Source of the DNA: CBDBDZ01 sp965204215
GTDB lineage: Bacteria; Pseudomonadota; Gammaproteobacteria; Pseudomonadales; GM7GCV1
Direction of reading: 5' to 3'
Assembly (NCBI GenBank): GCA_965204215.1
Contig: CBDBDZ010000005.1
Coordinates: 41,279-105,278 of the forward strand
Length of the DNA: 64,000 bases
Shown here: positions 35,664-44,722 of the stretch, piece by piece
Numbering within the stretch: the first letter of the stretch is position 1
Layout of the letters: every line of letters begins with the position of its first letter
Position numbers and translations under genes: made by a program
Notes under the pieces: generated by a model
What the model was told of the DNA's origin: nothing
Databases searched by the model: none
The model's input: the letters and a program-made list of their open reading frames with translations, nothing else

Positions 35664-37187
35664 TTATAGTGTATCTGTTTTCACAGCATTGTCACCCGTC
35701 AATGGTACTTGGTCACCATACAAATCATGAAGATGTTGTTGTAGCGCGTGATAGTCAGGCACACCTGAGCCGTAAATGCCGCGAGCATAACTGCCAACCG
35801 ATTCGAGAACGTCAAGATTCAGATTGCCGCCCTCATCACGAACGCCTAAATCCTCTAAAGCCTTGTTACTCGCGTTTACGTCAAAATCACCCTGCGCCCA
35901 ATCACCACGTGGCGAAAGCATTTGCACAAACCATTGGAAATATTCGCCCTGGCTAGACGCATATATTTTACCGTCATACCCCTGACCAAAGCCCAGTAAG
36001 GAATCCACTATTTGCCGAGACTTCACCGCGTCAAGCGGATCAAACTGTGGATCAAGAGCATTAGGCAGATGGAAATTATGCACCATAAAATTACTGACCC
36101 CCGCCTCTTGGAAACCCACAAACAAAGCACCGTATTCACTCAAATCAGTAATCGCGTCTGGACTCCACCCACTCACATCAAATTTGACAGGCGGATCCAC
36201 CTTAAACTGAATATAACGTTCACCCGATTCACCATTAAACGCCGAAACCCCCGGTCGATAATCCAAAGGGGCATCTTTGGTAAATCTAGGCTGTTGTTCG
36301 CCTGTCTGTGGATTCACGGTCATAGCATTAAACGACTGCTTCACATCACTACCAGTTACCACCTTATAAGGCGTGATTTTAAACTCTTTGGCGATGGCGT
36401 CTTTGGTGGCTTGAGATAGATCAGGCGCATCAAATATCTGTTCTTGGATAAACAACTGCGGACTCGGCACCGAAGCAAAATCAACATTCGTAATTTTTGA
36501 CTCCAAAATCGCTTTATCTTCTTCGGATTGAGCCAGCGAGATAATTTTACGAAATTGCTCAAGTGATTTTTGTAGTTCCGTATTTTCTTGCACCAGAGGC
36601 AACTTTTGCATTTCATCCAGCAACGCATGGCCTCTGAGTCCCTTGGCTTTTAGAGCCGCCTGTTGATCCGCCAAGCTATCAAGTTCGAGAATATCCTTAC
36701 TTAACACAACTAACATTGTTTTATCTTGTTCCTTTCTATCCAGTTTTAATTTTTGTTCTTGGGTCAATTCAGAAACGCTTTGATCTAAATTTTGATCTTC
36801 TTGAGTCAGTTCAGATTTAGTTTTTTTTCGATCCGCGAGGTCTTCAGAAACATCCATTCTAGCTTCTTTTGTTGAAGCCAGAGCTTGTTCAGAAGCCTTT
36901 GGCTTGATGGTTGATAAAATTTTGTCTATCTGCAGGATTACCACTGGCTGCGGAAGCTCTGTCAATAGCCTGGGAAGCGATTTTTCTTTTTCTATCAAAG
37001 CGGTCACCAGCAATGCTTTTTCTTGGGGCGTGCATTCGACCCCCAACTCATCGACAAGGTTTTGCAGGCATATTTCACGATCTAAACCCTCACGAGCTTC
37101 TTGGCATTCACTATGCACTGCGCTACATTCAGCATCCTGTAGCGATTCATTATTAGGGATTTGAGAGCCGTGTTCCTTTTCACTCAT
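35664..37187 (-). CDS. Large hypothetical protein, element B left operon
   Basis: 507 residues. The N-terminal half is charged and coiled (SELTQEQKLKLDRKEQDKTM); the C-terminal half is globular with aromatic-rich segments (FVGFQEAGVSNFMVHNF; YFQWFVQMLSPRGDWAQGDF). Residues from about 97 to 165 are duplicated in the protein at 38497-39021, including an 88-bp block with identical DNA. No signal peptide and no family recognised. Confidence 0.6.
   Translation of the reverse strand: MSEKEHGSQIPNNESLQDAECSAVHSECQEAREGLDREICLQNLVDELGVECTPQEKALLVTALIEKEKSLPRLLTELPQPVVILQIDKILSTIKPKASEQALASTKEARMDVSEDLADRKKTKSELTQEDQNLDQSVSELTQEQKLKLDRKEQDKTMLVVLSKDILELDSLADQQAALKAKGLRGHALLDEMQKLPLVQENTELQKSLEQFRKIISLAQSEEDKAILESKITNVDFASVPSPQLFIQEQIFDAPDLSQATKDAIAKEFKITPYKVVTGSDVKQSFNAMTVNPQTGEQQPRFTKDAPLDYRPGVSAFNGESGERYIQFKVDPPVKFDVSGWSPDAITDLSEYGALFVGFQEAGVSNFMVHNFHLPNALDPQFDPLDAVKSRQIVDSLLGFGQGYDGKIYASSQGEYFQWFVQMLSPRGDWAQGDFDVNASNKALEDLGVRDEGGNLNLDVLESVGSYARGIYGSGVPDYHALQQHLHDLYGDQVPLTGDNAVKTDTL
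36695..36891. repeat. Duplicated coding segment, copy 1
   Basis: 88 bp (36695-36782) and 58 bp (36834-36891) are identical to 38541-38628 and 38680-38737; the stretch between them has diverged. It encodes the shared ALASTKEARMDVSEDLA and SELTQEQKLKLDRKEQDK segments. The duplication must be recent, because the DNA is unchanged over the outer blocks. Confidence 0.85.
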
Positions 37188-37315
37188 AATACTAAGGCAT
37201 CTCTTTAGTATACGAATTTATTGCATTTTGGCAAAAGATAATAGGCTGATTCTTTTGACTAAGTACAGACTATCGGTACAATGATGGTGTAACGTATTTA
37301 ACGCAGGAGATAATC

Positions 37316-37585
37316 ATGGTCATCACTTATACTAAATTGCGCTCAAACCTAAAATCAGTCCTCGATAAAGTTTGCTCAGACAGTGAACCCGTTTTGATTG
37401 AACGTCAAAATGGCGAGGATGTGGTGATGCTTTCTCGCGAGGATTATGCTTCGTTGGTTGAAACGGCTTATTTGATGCGTTCACCAGCCAATGCCAAACG
37501 CCTACATAAAGCTATGAATCAAGAACGGGTTGAGCAAGTCACTTTTAAAGACACTGACGAACTTCGACATGCGCTTGGTCTTTGA
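37316..37585 (+). CDS. yefM: YefM-type antitoxin (Phd/YefM family)
   Basis: 89 residues. VITYTKLRSNLKSVLDKVCS and EPVLIERQNGEDVVMLSRED, then YASL, are the YefM/Phd signature. A GCAGGAG ribosome binding site precedes ATG 37316. It overlaps the yoeB start by 17 bp. Its stop is TGA, one of the standard-code stops that separate element B from element A. The antitoxin usually represses its own operon. Confidence 0.88.
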   Translation: MVITYTKLRSNLKSVLDKVCSDSEPVLIERQNGEDVVMLSREDYASLVETAYLMRSPANAKRLHKAMNQERVEQVTFKDTDELRHALGL

Positions 37586-37823
37586 TCCGCTAGCCATTAA
37601 AGATTTACAGCATTGGACTCGTATGGATAAAAAGAAAGCGAGTAAAATTTTGGATTTGATTGATAACGCCCTACAGACTCCTTTCACTGGCTTAGGAAAA
37701 CCTGAGCCACTCAAGTATGAATATGCTGGCTTATGGTCTCGCCGCATTGATCAAGAACACCGTCTCGTTTATAAAGTAGAAGGGGATGAGCTTATTGTAC
37801 TGTCGTGCCGATATCACTATTAA
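37569..37823 (+). CDS. yoeB: YoeB-type mRNA interferase toxin
   Basis: 84 residues from ATG 37569, the usual YoeB length. LVFDPLAIKDLQHWTRMDKK, GKPEPLKYEYAGLWSRRIDQ and EHRLVYKV ... VLSCRYHY match YoeB, including the terminal Tyr/His active-site residues. It acts in the ribosome A site to cut mRNA. Confidence 0.9.
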   Translation: MRLVFDPLAIKDLQHWTRMDKKKASKILDLIDNALQTPFTGLGKPEPLKYEYAGLWSRRIDQEHRLVYKVEGDELIVLSCRYHY

Positions 37824-37994
37824 CTCAAAATCCAGCAAGTGAGCTTTGCTGTTCGCTTGTTGGGTTCAAATAGCATACCTTTACCTTAGTACTCCCGCTA
37901 AAATACTCGCTCTAGCGTTAGCAGCTTCCTTACTATGGGAATTGAGTTAGCCAACCACTGAATTTTAGCTACCAAGCTTGCCTGCAAGTAGGGT

Positions 37995-38273
37995 TTAACC
38001 AGCTTGTCGGGGGTGAAGTACCCGTAACAGATAAATTGTCTGGCCTTTTATTTCGTACACGATTCGATAGCGAAATTTTTGTGTAATCCGAAAACGTGCG
38101 GTTAAATCGGCCACCGATATACCTAAGTGCGGAAACTGAACAATTTGGGCAATATGGCGCTCAATATCAACAAAAACTCGGCTTATTGCGCTCGAGTTAT
38201 ATTGTTCTAAGTAGGTTTGAATATTGATGAGATCAAGCAAAGTAGCTTGGCTATACGCTATTTTATAACGCAT
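37995..38273 (-). CDS. ParE/RelE-family toxin
   Basis: 92 residues from ATG 38273, preferred over 38306. Segments ISRVFVDIERHIAQIVQFPH and FRYRIVYEIKGQTIYLLRVL, then HPRQ, are typical of ParE. It overlaps the antitoxin gene end by 11 bp. Stop TAA. Confidence 0.78.
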   Translation of the reverse strand: MRYKIAYSQATLLDLINIQTYLEQYNSSAISRVFVDIERHIAQIVQFPHLGISVADLTARFRITQKFRYRIVYEIKGQTIYLLRVLHPRQAG

Positions 38274-38493
38274 GTTTTGCAAAAAGAGCATCAACTTTTC
38301 TAGCATCGGCCTCTACGAACGGTTGTTCGCACTGTTGCCTGATTGACTCGATCTCTTCTAGGCTGAACACATCGTTTGTTTGTTGTTCGTGCTGTACGGT
38401 AAATAGTTCGATAATCGCAGCCAGTTGTTCCTGCCCTTTTTTATCAAGCACCTTTTGGGCGTGCTGAATTGAACGTTGTAATTGTGGACTCAT
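38263..38493 (-). CDS. Antitoxin partner of the ParE-like toxin
   Basis: 76 residues, helical and acidic (QRSIQHAQKVLDKKGQEQLA; DVFSLEEIESIRQQCEQPFV). Identity is inferred mainly from its size and its overlap with the toxin gene. Stop TAA. Confidence 0.6.
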   Translation of the reverse strand: MSPQLQRSIQHAQKVLDKKGQEQLAAIIELFTVQHEQQTNDVFSLEEIESIRQQCEQPFVEADARKVDALFAKHAL

Positions 38494-38496
38494 TAG

Positions 38497-39021
38497 TTAT
38501 AAGAGGCTAGCAAGAATTCTATTTTCGATATCGGCTTTTTCCTTACTTAACACAACTAACATTGTTTTATCTTGTTCCTTTCTATCCAGTTTTAATTTTT
38601 GTTCTTGGGTCAATTCAGAAACGCTTTGTCGCTTTCGTTCAGTGCCTTGAGTCAGTTCAGCAATATCTTTATCTTCACTCGCGAGGTCTTCAGAAACATC
38701 CATTCTAGCTTCTTTTGTTGAAGCCAGAGCTTGTTCAAGATAAGCAAGCCTAGGTGCTGATTCTATCTGTGCGCTTAGCACCTCTATTTCACCACAAGCA
38801 ATATATTCCGTGTAATCATCTGTTTCTAACGCGTGATTAAGTAACGACACATCGCACCCCTCGCCAGATTGTAGAACTTTCATCACCGCGTCAGGGGCTT
38901 GCGCCATTTGTTGCTCGTATTGTGCTTTTAACTGATCTAAATCTGCGCCTTGTGCTACTGAAGCAGTCAATGCACTGAGAACGCCAATACTTTTGCCAGC
39001 CGTTTTGAGTTTGTTTTTCAT
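38497..39021 (-). CDS. Exported protein sharing a segment with the 35664-37187 protein
   Basis: 174 residues from ATG 39021, chosen because the signal-like sequence MKNKLKTAGKSIGVLSALTA then SVAQGA starts there. The mature part has two Cys (EGCDVSL, IACGEIE). It then continues into LEQALASTKEARMDVSEDLA and SELTQEQKLKLDRKEQDK, duplicated from the long protein of the left operon. It may be a chimera made by recombination. It ends 4 bp before the antitoxin gene. Confidence 0.55.
   Translation of the reverse strand: MKNKLKTAGKSIGVLSALTASVAQGADLDQLKAQYEQQMAQAPDAVMKVLQSGEGCDVSLLNHALETDDYTEYIACGEIEVLSAQIESAPRLAYLEQALASTKEARMDVSEDLASEDKDIAELTQGTERKRQSVSELTQEQKLKLDRKEQDKTMLVVLSKEKADIENRILASLL
38541..38737. 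repeat. Duplicated coding segment, copy 2
   Basis: Partner of 36695-36891 in the same orientation about 1.85 kb away. The outer blocks of 88 and 58 bp are identical; the 51-bp middle differs. Recombination between the copies would delete the YefM/YoeB and ParE pairs. Confidence 0.85.
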
Positions 39022-39085
39022 CAAGATAGAATGAAGTGATACTCTCACGCTAGGAAAATTTGAAGTTTTGTCAAATAGAATTGAT

Positions 39086-39943
39086 CTAATCATGCGTTGT
39101 CCATAATGAGTTTTGATGATTGATGAGGGCTTTTAGTTGAGGTGTTATCTCTACCAAAGGTGTGAGTTCTTTAATGCTTCGATGCATTCGATCCACCGTT
39201 TGGCTGAGTTGTTGCACCGTCTGGTTTAATTGTTTGATTTGATTTTTAAGCTGGCTGTTTTCAACGGTAGTGTCTTTTTGACTCACAAAATCTGGTTTTC
39301 GTTTTTGCGCTTGTTTAGAAAATAAGTTGTATTTGAGCGCACTTTGCTGAGCCTTACGCTTGTCGATACCAAGATAAATACGTGTGGTTTTAGTGTCCTG
39401 ATGCCCCATCAGTTCACAAATCTCATCAATGGATACTCCGCACTGGTAATACAGGTAGTGCGGTTTAATGCGCCGCATGGAGTGTGTACTGTAATCTTCC
39501 TCATCTAAGCCTAATTTGCGCGCCCATTTCTTGGCGTGATACCGATAGGTCGTGTGGTAGATCGGTGTCCTTTTATGAGAACGTAAACCTGTGAATAGAT
39601 AATCCGATTGCACCTTGCCAGATTGGGCTATCCAACGCTGACAAACGGCTTGTGTTTGCGGACTTAAAACAGGGTAGACATTGTTTTGATTCTTTTTTTG
39701 TTTGAGTGCTAGTTCAGTACGCATACGCCCACTGGCATAGCGGACATTCGATACTTTGAGTTTAATAACATCGCTGCAACGGAGCATCGAATCCACGGCC
39801 AGCATAAACAAACAACAATAATGCAGGGGTTTTTCTTGCGCTAAAATCCCTTGTAGCCGATACGCATCACGAAATTTAAATGGCTTTTTCTGGCCTCGTT
39901 GAGCATCGCCACCCGAACCCATAATTGTTTTGGTATTGGTCAT
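39086..39943 (-). CDS. Tyrosine recombinase with C-terminal coiled coil
   Basis: 285 residues from ATG 39943; the longer frame starts at 39967. It lacks the N-terminal core-binding domain. The catalytic domain shows Arg in DSMLRCSDVIKLK, HSMRRIKPHYLYYQCG, and ELMGHQDTKTTRIYLGID with the Tyr. The last ~80 residues are a coiled coil (QLKNQIKQLNQTVQQLSQTV). Such stand-alone catalytic domains are found on plasmids and integrative elements for dimer resolution or inversion. Stop TAG. Confidence 0.75.
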   Translation of the reverse strand: MTNTKTIMGSGGDAQRGQKKPFKFRDAYRLQGILAQEKPLHYCCLFMLAVDSMLRCSDVIKLKVSNVRYASGRMRTELALKQKKNQNNVYPVLSPQTQAVCQRWIAQSGKVQSDYLFTGLRSHKRTPIYHTTYRYHAKKWARKLGLDEEDYSTHSMRRIKPHYLYYQCGVSIDEICELMGHQDTKTTRIYLGIDKRKAQQSALKYNLFSKQAQKRKPDFVSQKDTTVENSQLKNQIKQLNQTVQQLSQTVDRMHRSIKELTPLVEITPQLKALINHQNSLWTTHD

Positions 39944-40161
39944 AATTAGGCATACACACCAACCCAAACTCCCCGAATCGTTAGTTCTGGCAAAAGTGAT
40001 AAGATAGACAGCCAGAAACCGCTTACATAAAGCATTTTAAGAGTTAAGACGTTTTGAAACTTGCCCAAAATATTAAGAAAACGTGAATAATCAAGCATTT
40101 ATTCCTATCACTTTTGCCAAAAGTATGCACTAATTGTGTGTGAAATAATCACACAAAAAAG

Positions 40162-40356
40162 ATGCACAAGATTGAAATTCCAACCGAAGTAAGCGAGTTT
40201 TGCGTCCTTAACTATGAGTTGATACGCGACTGGATCGAGTACAACGAAGAACTAAAGGCCGAAATGACAGAGCGATTTCCTCATCTGAAACCATACCAAT
40301 ATTATCCTGTTTTTGGTATTGAAACATTTTGTAAGGAGGTGAGTTATGAAAAATAA
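40162..40356 (+). CDS. Small hypothetical protein
   Basis: 64 residues, acidic, with aromatic-rich C-terminus (TERFPHLKPYQYYPVFGIET). No family recognised. It stands alone between the recombinase and the regulator-like gene; the flanking 39968-40161 and 40357-40515 hold nothing I can support. Confidence 0.4.
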   Translation: MHKIEIPTEVSEFCVLNYELIRDWIEYNEELKAEMTERFPHLKPYQYYPVFGIETFCKEVSYEK

Positions 40357-40515
40357 GTAATTCTCCACTGTTCAGCACGAAGGTATTATACAGGATAAAG
40401 GGTACATTTGGTAGACGATTGCGACTAAAAAACCTTTGATTACTAGAGCAGTTTACGGTAATTGAACGGAAAAAAATAGAGGGCGGTGGCAAAAAGGACA
40501 TAATAGATATTTCGC

Positions 40516-41394
40516 CTATTCTGCGGTTAACTTTCGGCTAGATGCATTAGTATATAATGTCATGACATAATCATCATGGTTCATATAGTCTAAAGTATTT
40601 TGGATCTGGTCTAGAATTTTCTGCGCGATGTCGTGCTCCTTTAGAAAATCATTAGGGTCGTAAAATTGCACTATGTTTTTAATATCGTCTTCTTTTGTGT
40701 TCCAGTTATTTTCAAGTGCCTCCATAACAATTCTTGTTGCTGTTGGCTCGTTACTGTTAGAGTCAACACCTAACAAAATGCCGAAACGATAGTCATTCAA
40801 GCGCTCGTTATCGGTTTCTTGTCTGACCATCATGCACCTACTTCTTTGAGGGGGGGTTAGGTTGTCTTGCCCTACTAACAAAAGGCTGTGTTCAAAATGG
40901 CACACAGTTCCGTTGAACTTAGATATAGAAGTTGGTCCATTGTTTCGGCTCAAAGGAATATGAAAAGTAAATCGAGAAAAGTTATCTGAAAAAGTAAGAA
41001 GTTCTCGAGTGATTTTACCTGTATTATCGAAAGCGTAGCGGTAACAGATATAGTTTTTTGAGAGAACGTAATTACCATCGTAAGGTTTAGCACTGCTCGT
41101 AATGTATGTTTTGAATTCGGCTAAACTCTTCGCACTTAACCAAGAGGTTTGAAAGTTTGGTATCGCAGGTCTAAAAAAATTGACGACAACATCCGCGCTA
41201 TTTTTTCTCAGTTTATAGTCTTTTTTTAATTTATCGCTAAACAACCAATTGCGTGCGCTTTTTTCAGAAATATTCGAATCATCACTTATCTTTTTGGGGA
41301 ATGATTCAAGGTTCACCCCACTTTGTGATCCATAATTTACAATGAGGTATTTTAGTATTTGGCGTATTGTAGGGTTCGTCTGCTTTTCTTTCAT
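40516..41394 (-). CDS. Unrecognised protein with possible N-terminal HTH
   Basis: 292 residues. The N-terminal ~60 residues (TIRQILKYLIVNYGSQSGVN; DSNISEKSARNWLF) look like a helix-turn-helix. The rest is a beta-rich globular domain (GNYVLSKNYICYRYAFDN; HFEHSLLLVGQDNLTP; YRFGILLGVDSN), the kind of sensor part seen in cargo-operon regulators. It is divergent from the 42.0-46.6 kb operon and could control it (inference). Stop TAG. Confidence 0.6.
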   Translation of the reverse strand: MKEKQTNPTIRQILKYLIVNYGSQSGVNLESFPKKISDDSNISEKSARNWLFSDKLKKDYKLRKNSADVVVNFFRPAIPNFQTSWLSAKSLAEFKTYITSSAKPYDGNYVLSKNYICYRYAFDNTGKITRELLTFSDNFSRFTFHIPLSRNNGPTSISKFNGTVCHFEHSLLLVGQDNLTPPQRSRCMMVRQETDNERLNDYRFGILLGVDSNSNEPTATRIVMEALENNWNTKEDDIKNIVQFYDPNDFLKEHDIAQKILDQIQNTLDYMNHDDYVMTLYTNASSRKLTAE

Positions 41395-41399
41395 AATCG

Positions 41400-41696
41400 A
41401 TGGGGTTCATATTAAATTTAGTTTATGGGTCTGACTCAGATAATGAGGTCGTATCTTCTTTAAGTCTCTTAATTGAGAGGAAATCAGAGGCTCAGAGTAT
41501 GCACACCATCTTGAGAAATTTCCATGTAATTTCCACTCAAACATCAGGTTATTGGTATAATCTTTATCTAGTTAGGGATAACGAACCCTTTATCCAAGTG
41601 AAGAGGTTTACTCTAACTATTTTAATATATAGCTTGAGAGGCCTTTATGACTGTGATAGCATCTCGCGCTTAATTCGTTGGTCAATTATTAATTGA
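41400..41696 (+). CDS. Doubtful short ORF
   Basis: 98 codons starting 5 bp from the divergent gene start, leaving no room for promoters, so if real it begins later (for example ATG 41501). Composition is unremarkable and no family is seen. It ends TGA. The region 41400-42018 probably holds the promoters of both directions; a further short frame (41729-42022) overlaps the next gene and is likely not coding. Confidence 0.2.
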   Translation: MGFILNLVYGSDSDNEVVSSLSLLIERKSEAQSMHTILRNFHVISTQTSGYWYNLYLVRDNEPFIQVKRFTLTILIYSLRGLYDCDSISRLIRWSIIN

Positions 41697-42018
41697 TTAA
41701 ATAATAACGCTAGAGTGAGTTTACTAACATGAAAGATACGAGGAATACTTGCCCCATTGGACGTAATAAGGTGTGTACGCTGTTTTTTACTATAGATTAT
41801 TTATTTTTTTATTCTTTTTTGGGAGTAATTAAGCAATTGATTCCATTAAAACGGATTAGAGAATTTATGGCATATTTAATGAGTGACGTTTATCTTGACG
41901 TCAGTTTCCCGTTTGATACAATTTTATCAGTAGTTAACATACATTCAAAATGGAACGTAACTCACACGAAAGCGAGGGATCTGAAAAACGTAACTCACAT
42001 GGAAGCGAGGAATCTGAA

Positions 42019-42303
42019 ATGAGTTTAAGTGAAAGTGATTTTAATATTATTACATCAATAGTTGAGAAAGCCGTTGACGGCTTGAGAACTGATCTTGAAC
42101 ACCAAATTGGTGAACTTAAAGACCAAAACGTTGATCTTGAACACCAAATTGGTGAACTTGGTGATAGACACAAAGGAGAATCGATGTCTGCCATGTTTGC
42201 GCAAGTTATGCTCAGTGATACCTATAAAGATAAACGAGTATCTAGGCGCGATAGTTTTATGGTAACGGGTAAAACTAGATTGGGCATGCTAGCCGAGGAA
42301 TAA
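42019..42303 (+). CDS. Coiled-coil protein, first gene of the cargo operon
   Basis: 94 residues from ATG 42019, which has a GAGG ribosome binding site; an upstream ATG at 41950 would add a 23-residue tandem-repeat leader (RNSHESEGSEK/RNSHGSEESEM). It contains a duplicated heptad block, DLEHQIGEL, spaced 14 residues apart, then a basic tail (YKDKRVSRRDSFMVTGKTRL). It probably forms a dimer or trimer. Function unknown. Confidence 0.55.
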   Translation: MSLSESDFNIITSIVEKAVDGLRTDLEHQIGELKDQNVDLEHQIGELGDRHKGESMSAMFAQVMLSDTYKDKRVSRRDSFMVTGKTRLGMLAEE

Positions 42304-42372
42304 AATAGCGTTAGGGAAACTCGTTTCTTTAGAACACCAAACTTTCGTTGTAATTTTCAAAGGGGCTTAGTA

Positions 42373-43539
42373 GTGGCACTCTCATTGAGAACTCAGTTAA
42401 CTGAGTTCTTCGAAATTATTATTAAATCTCCACTTTTTATTTTGTGTGGAGAAAACAAATCTTGTCAGACGTTCCCTCACTGGACATTAAGGCCTTCTAT
42501 AGGGTGGTACTTCTGGACACTTTCCCCCATATTCTTAATCACCATTTTTTTTGCGGGCGTTGACTATGTCAATTCTTTAATCCCAATGCCGCGAATATTG
42601 GGAACAAGTGTTATCCAATCTCGTGGGCAGTTTGGTTTCCTTATTTTGGTAATATTAAGTTTGCTGGTAAACCTTTACATCGCAATCAAAAAAAGAAAAA
42701 TACTGAAAGATAATGAATCTCTGAAAAATAGCAAATTCTGGAGAAGCTCTCCCCCAGAATTAACCCTACGGAAATTAAGATTATGGGGTACATTCTTTAT
42801 AGCTATGACTCTATTCTCTTTATATTTTTTCTACGCATCCTATTTCTTTTCTTTTCCACAATGCAATCCACCCTCCAATCATTTTTGTTACTATTTAGCG
42901 ATATCAATCGGGCAAATTATTTTGCTGCACTTCAGTACATATTTAGGGTCTGGGTTAAACCAAAACTGGCTCAACGAATTGAAGAACCAGCCTATGCCAA
43001 GTAACTTTAAAGAATATTTAATAAGACATAAAGAGATGGATTCATTTTCTTATCCAGGATGCTGGCGCTATAAAGATGGTTTAGCACAACGTTTAAATCG
43101 AACGGCTTTGCTTAATACTTTCTTTATCGACAGGAAGGGTAATAACAATTGGGAAATACGGCTGCGTTTCATAACTTGGTTTATAGCGCCGATAATGATG
43201 CCGATTTCGGCACTCTTTATCTACACCCTTATTCTTTCGACAACAGGATCACTATCCTTAATCAGACCAGAAGCACTGATAATTATTTCAATGATTTGGG
43301 GCACTTGGTCAATCGTGTGGTTCTCATATTTAGCGCGATTTATTTTAGACGAATCATCATCAATCAAACAAGACTTAGCGGTATTTCAATTTCCATATTT
43401 GAATTTAACCTCTCGAGAGGTGTGGGGGAAGAAACTCTCCAATTTATTCAGCAATGAAGGTTTGAATATCATGAAAGTTGTTAATACCGTAATCGTAGCA
43501 ACCTACTGGGGATTATTAAGTGTCATCTATAACCAATAA
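42373..43539 (+). CDS. Six-helix membrane protein, cargo operon
   Basis: 388 residues from GTG 42373 (AAAGGGG ribosome binding site). Hydrophobic helices: YFWTLSPIFLITIFFAGVDY; FGFLILVILSLLVNLYIAI; TFFIAMTLFSLYFFYASYFF; YYLAISIGQIILLHFSTYLG; FIAPIMMPISALFIYTLIL; ALIIISMIWGTWSIVWFSYL. A ~75-residue soluble loop between helices 4 and 5 contains FSYPGCWRYKDGLAQRLNRT. No family recognised. It overlaps the next gene by 20 bp. Confidence 0.65.
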   Translation: MALSLRTQLTEFFEIIIKSPLFILCGENKSCQTFPHWTLRPSIGWYFWTLSPIFLITIFFAGVDYVNSLIPMPRILGTSVIQSRGQFGFLILVILSLLVNLYIAIKKRKILKDNESLKNSKFWRSSPPELTLRKLRLWGTFFIAMTLFSLYFFYASYFFSFPQCNPPSNHFCYYLAISIGQIILLHFSTYLGSGLNQNWLNELKNQPMPSNFKEYLIRHKEMDSFSYPGCWRYKDGLAQRLNRTALLNTFFIDRKGNNNWEIRLRFITWFIAPIMMPISALFIYTLILSTTGSLSLIRPEALIIISMIWGTWSIVWFSYLARFILDESSSIKQDLAVFQFPYLNLTSREVWGKKLSNLFSNEGLNIMKVVNTVIVATYWGLLSVIYNQ

Positions 43540-44718
43540 ATCAGAAAACCACTTATGGTTTCTTTATGACTTAGCTTTTGAAGATATCATTCATCGATAT
43601 AACGTTCTTGTAGGCGAAATTAATCATTTTAAAATGAACTATGATTACTTTAGCGACCCTTATAAACCTCTCAATGGATGTGATAATCAATTAATTCCAA
43701 AGGTCAGCTTTCAAAGTCACTTAAAAAACTCATTGAGCAAATAAACGAGGATCGTAACAAAGCCCAACAAGGCTACTCAGATCTCAAAACAAGGTTTATA
43801 AAAAAGGATTTAAAGATTGACAAAGTTGCCAAACGAACCATAATTTTTCAATCGGCACTAAGGCACCGCGCGAATGAGTACGTAAAACGAATTTCTGAAC
43901 TACACAACAGATTTGATCAGGAACTCCAAAATCCTCAAAAAATTAATTTGGCGACCAACATTAGGCGTAGATATGAAAACGATCTAAATGACACCTATAT
44001 GCGTAGATTAACGAAAAATGCATATAGGGATATAGTCCATATGTCCCAAAATTTTCTTGGATCGAAATACCCATTCTCGAGCTTGGCGCCCACTCTGTTT
44101 CATTGGGATTACGACTCAACCTCTAAGTTTGCTCGTTTTCGCACTGAAGATGAGCACAAAGCATGGAAAAACTACAAAACTGACGGAGATTGTATTGAGC
44201 CCCAAGGGTATAACACCATAAAACTCAGTTATTGGTCATTAGAAGACCCACTACTTCATCCGAATATAGGCCATGAAGTTTCGCATCTAGTTATCAGCGA
44301 CTTCATTGGAGATATGAACCAAATATTTCTTAAAGATCGGAAAAGAGCCGGTGGCTTAGGTAGACTAGCCAACAGGGTTCTTTACACAATCGAGGGTTGG
44401 TACGATAGTATAGGATACGACAGTACTGACAAGTTGGCGATAGACGTACTAGCAGACATGCTCAATTGTAGTCGATTTGGGTATTCTTTCCTCTACACAT
44501 GGTTTCTTGAAATTTTGCAGGGACACTGTCATTTCGAAAGGTCTTTACTAAAAGATGAATTTGAGGAAGTGTCCCTCTCTTTAGAGTCTATCGATTCAAT
44601 AATAAAGGACCGTACTCATGGCTTTAGATCTGAATTACCTGACATGGAGGTAATTATTCGCGGTAGAGCTGTATTAAAAATGCTAGAACTTATTAGTCCT
44701 GAAAAAGAATCAGTATGA
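43520..44718 (+). CDS. HExxH zinc-peptidase-like protein, probably made by -1 frameshifting (or a frameshifted gene)
   Basis: The first frame runs from GTG 43520 to TAA 43744. The -1 frame is open from about 43700 to TGA 44718. In the overlap sits A_AAA_AAC (43723-43729) in exactly the phase of a -1 slippery heptamer. The joined product is ~400 residues: an N-terminal part (LWFLYDLAFEDIIHRYNVLV), a long coiled coil (LIEQINEDRNKAQQGYSDLK), then a globular part with HPNIGHEVSHLVIS, an HExxH metal-binding motif. If not frameshifted in vivo, a downstream ATG at 43948 would give only the C-terminal 256 residues. Function unknown. Confidence 0.55.
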
Positions 44719-44722
44719 ATAT

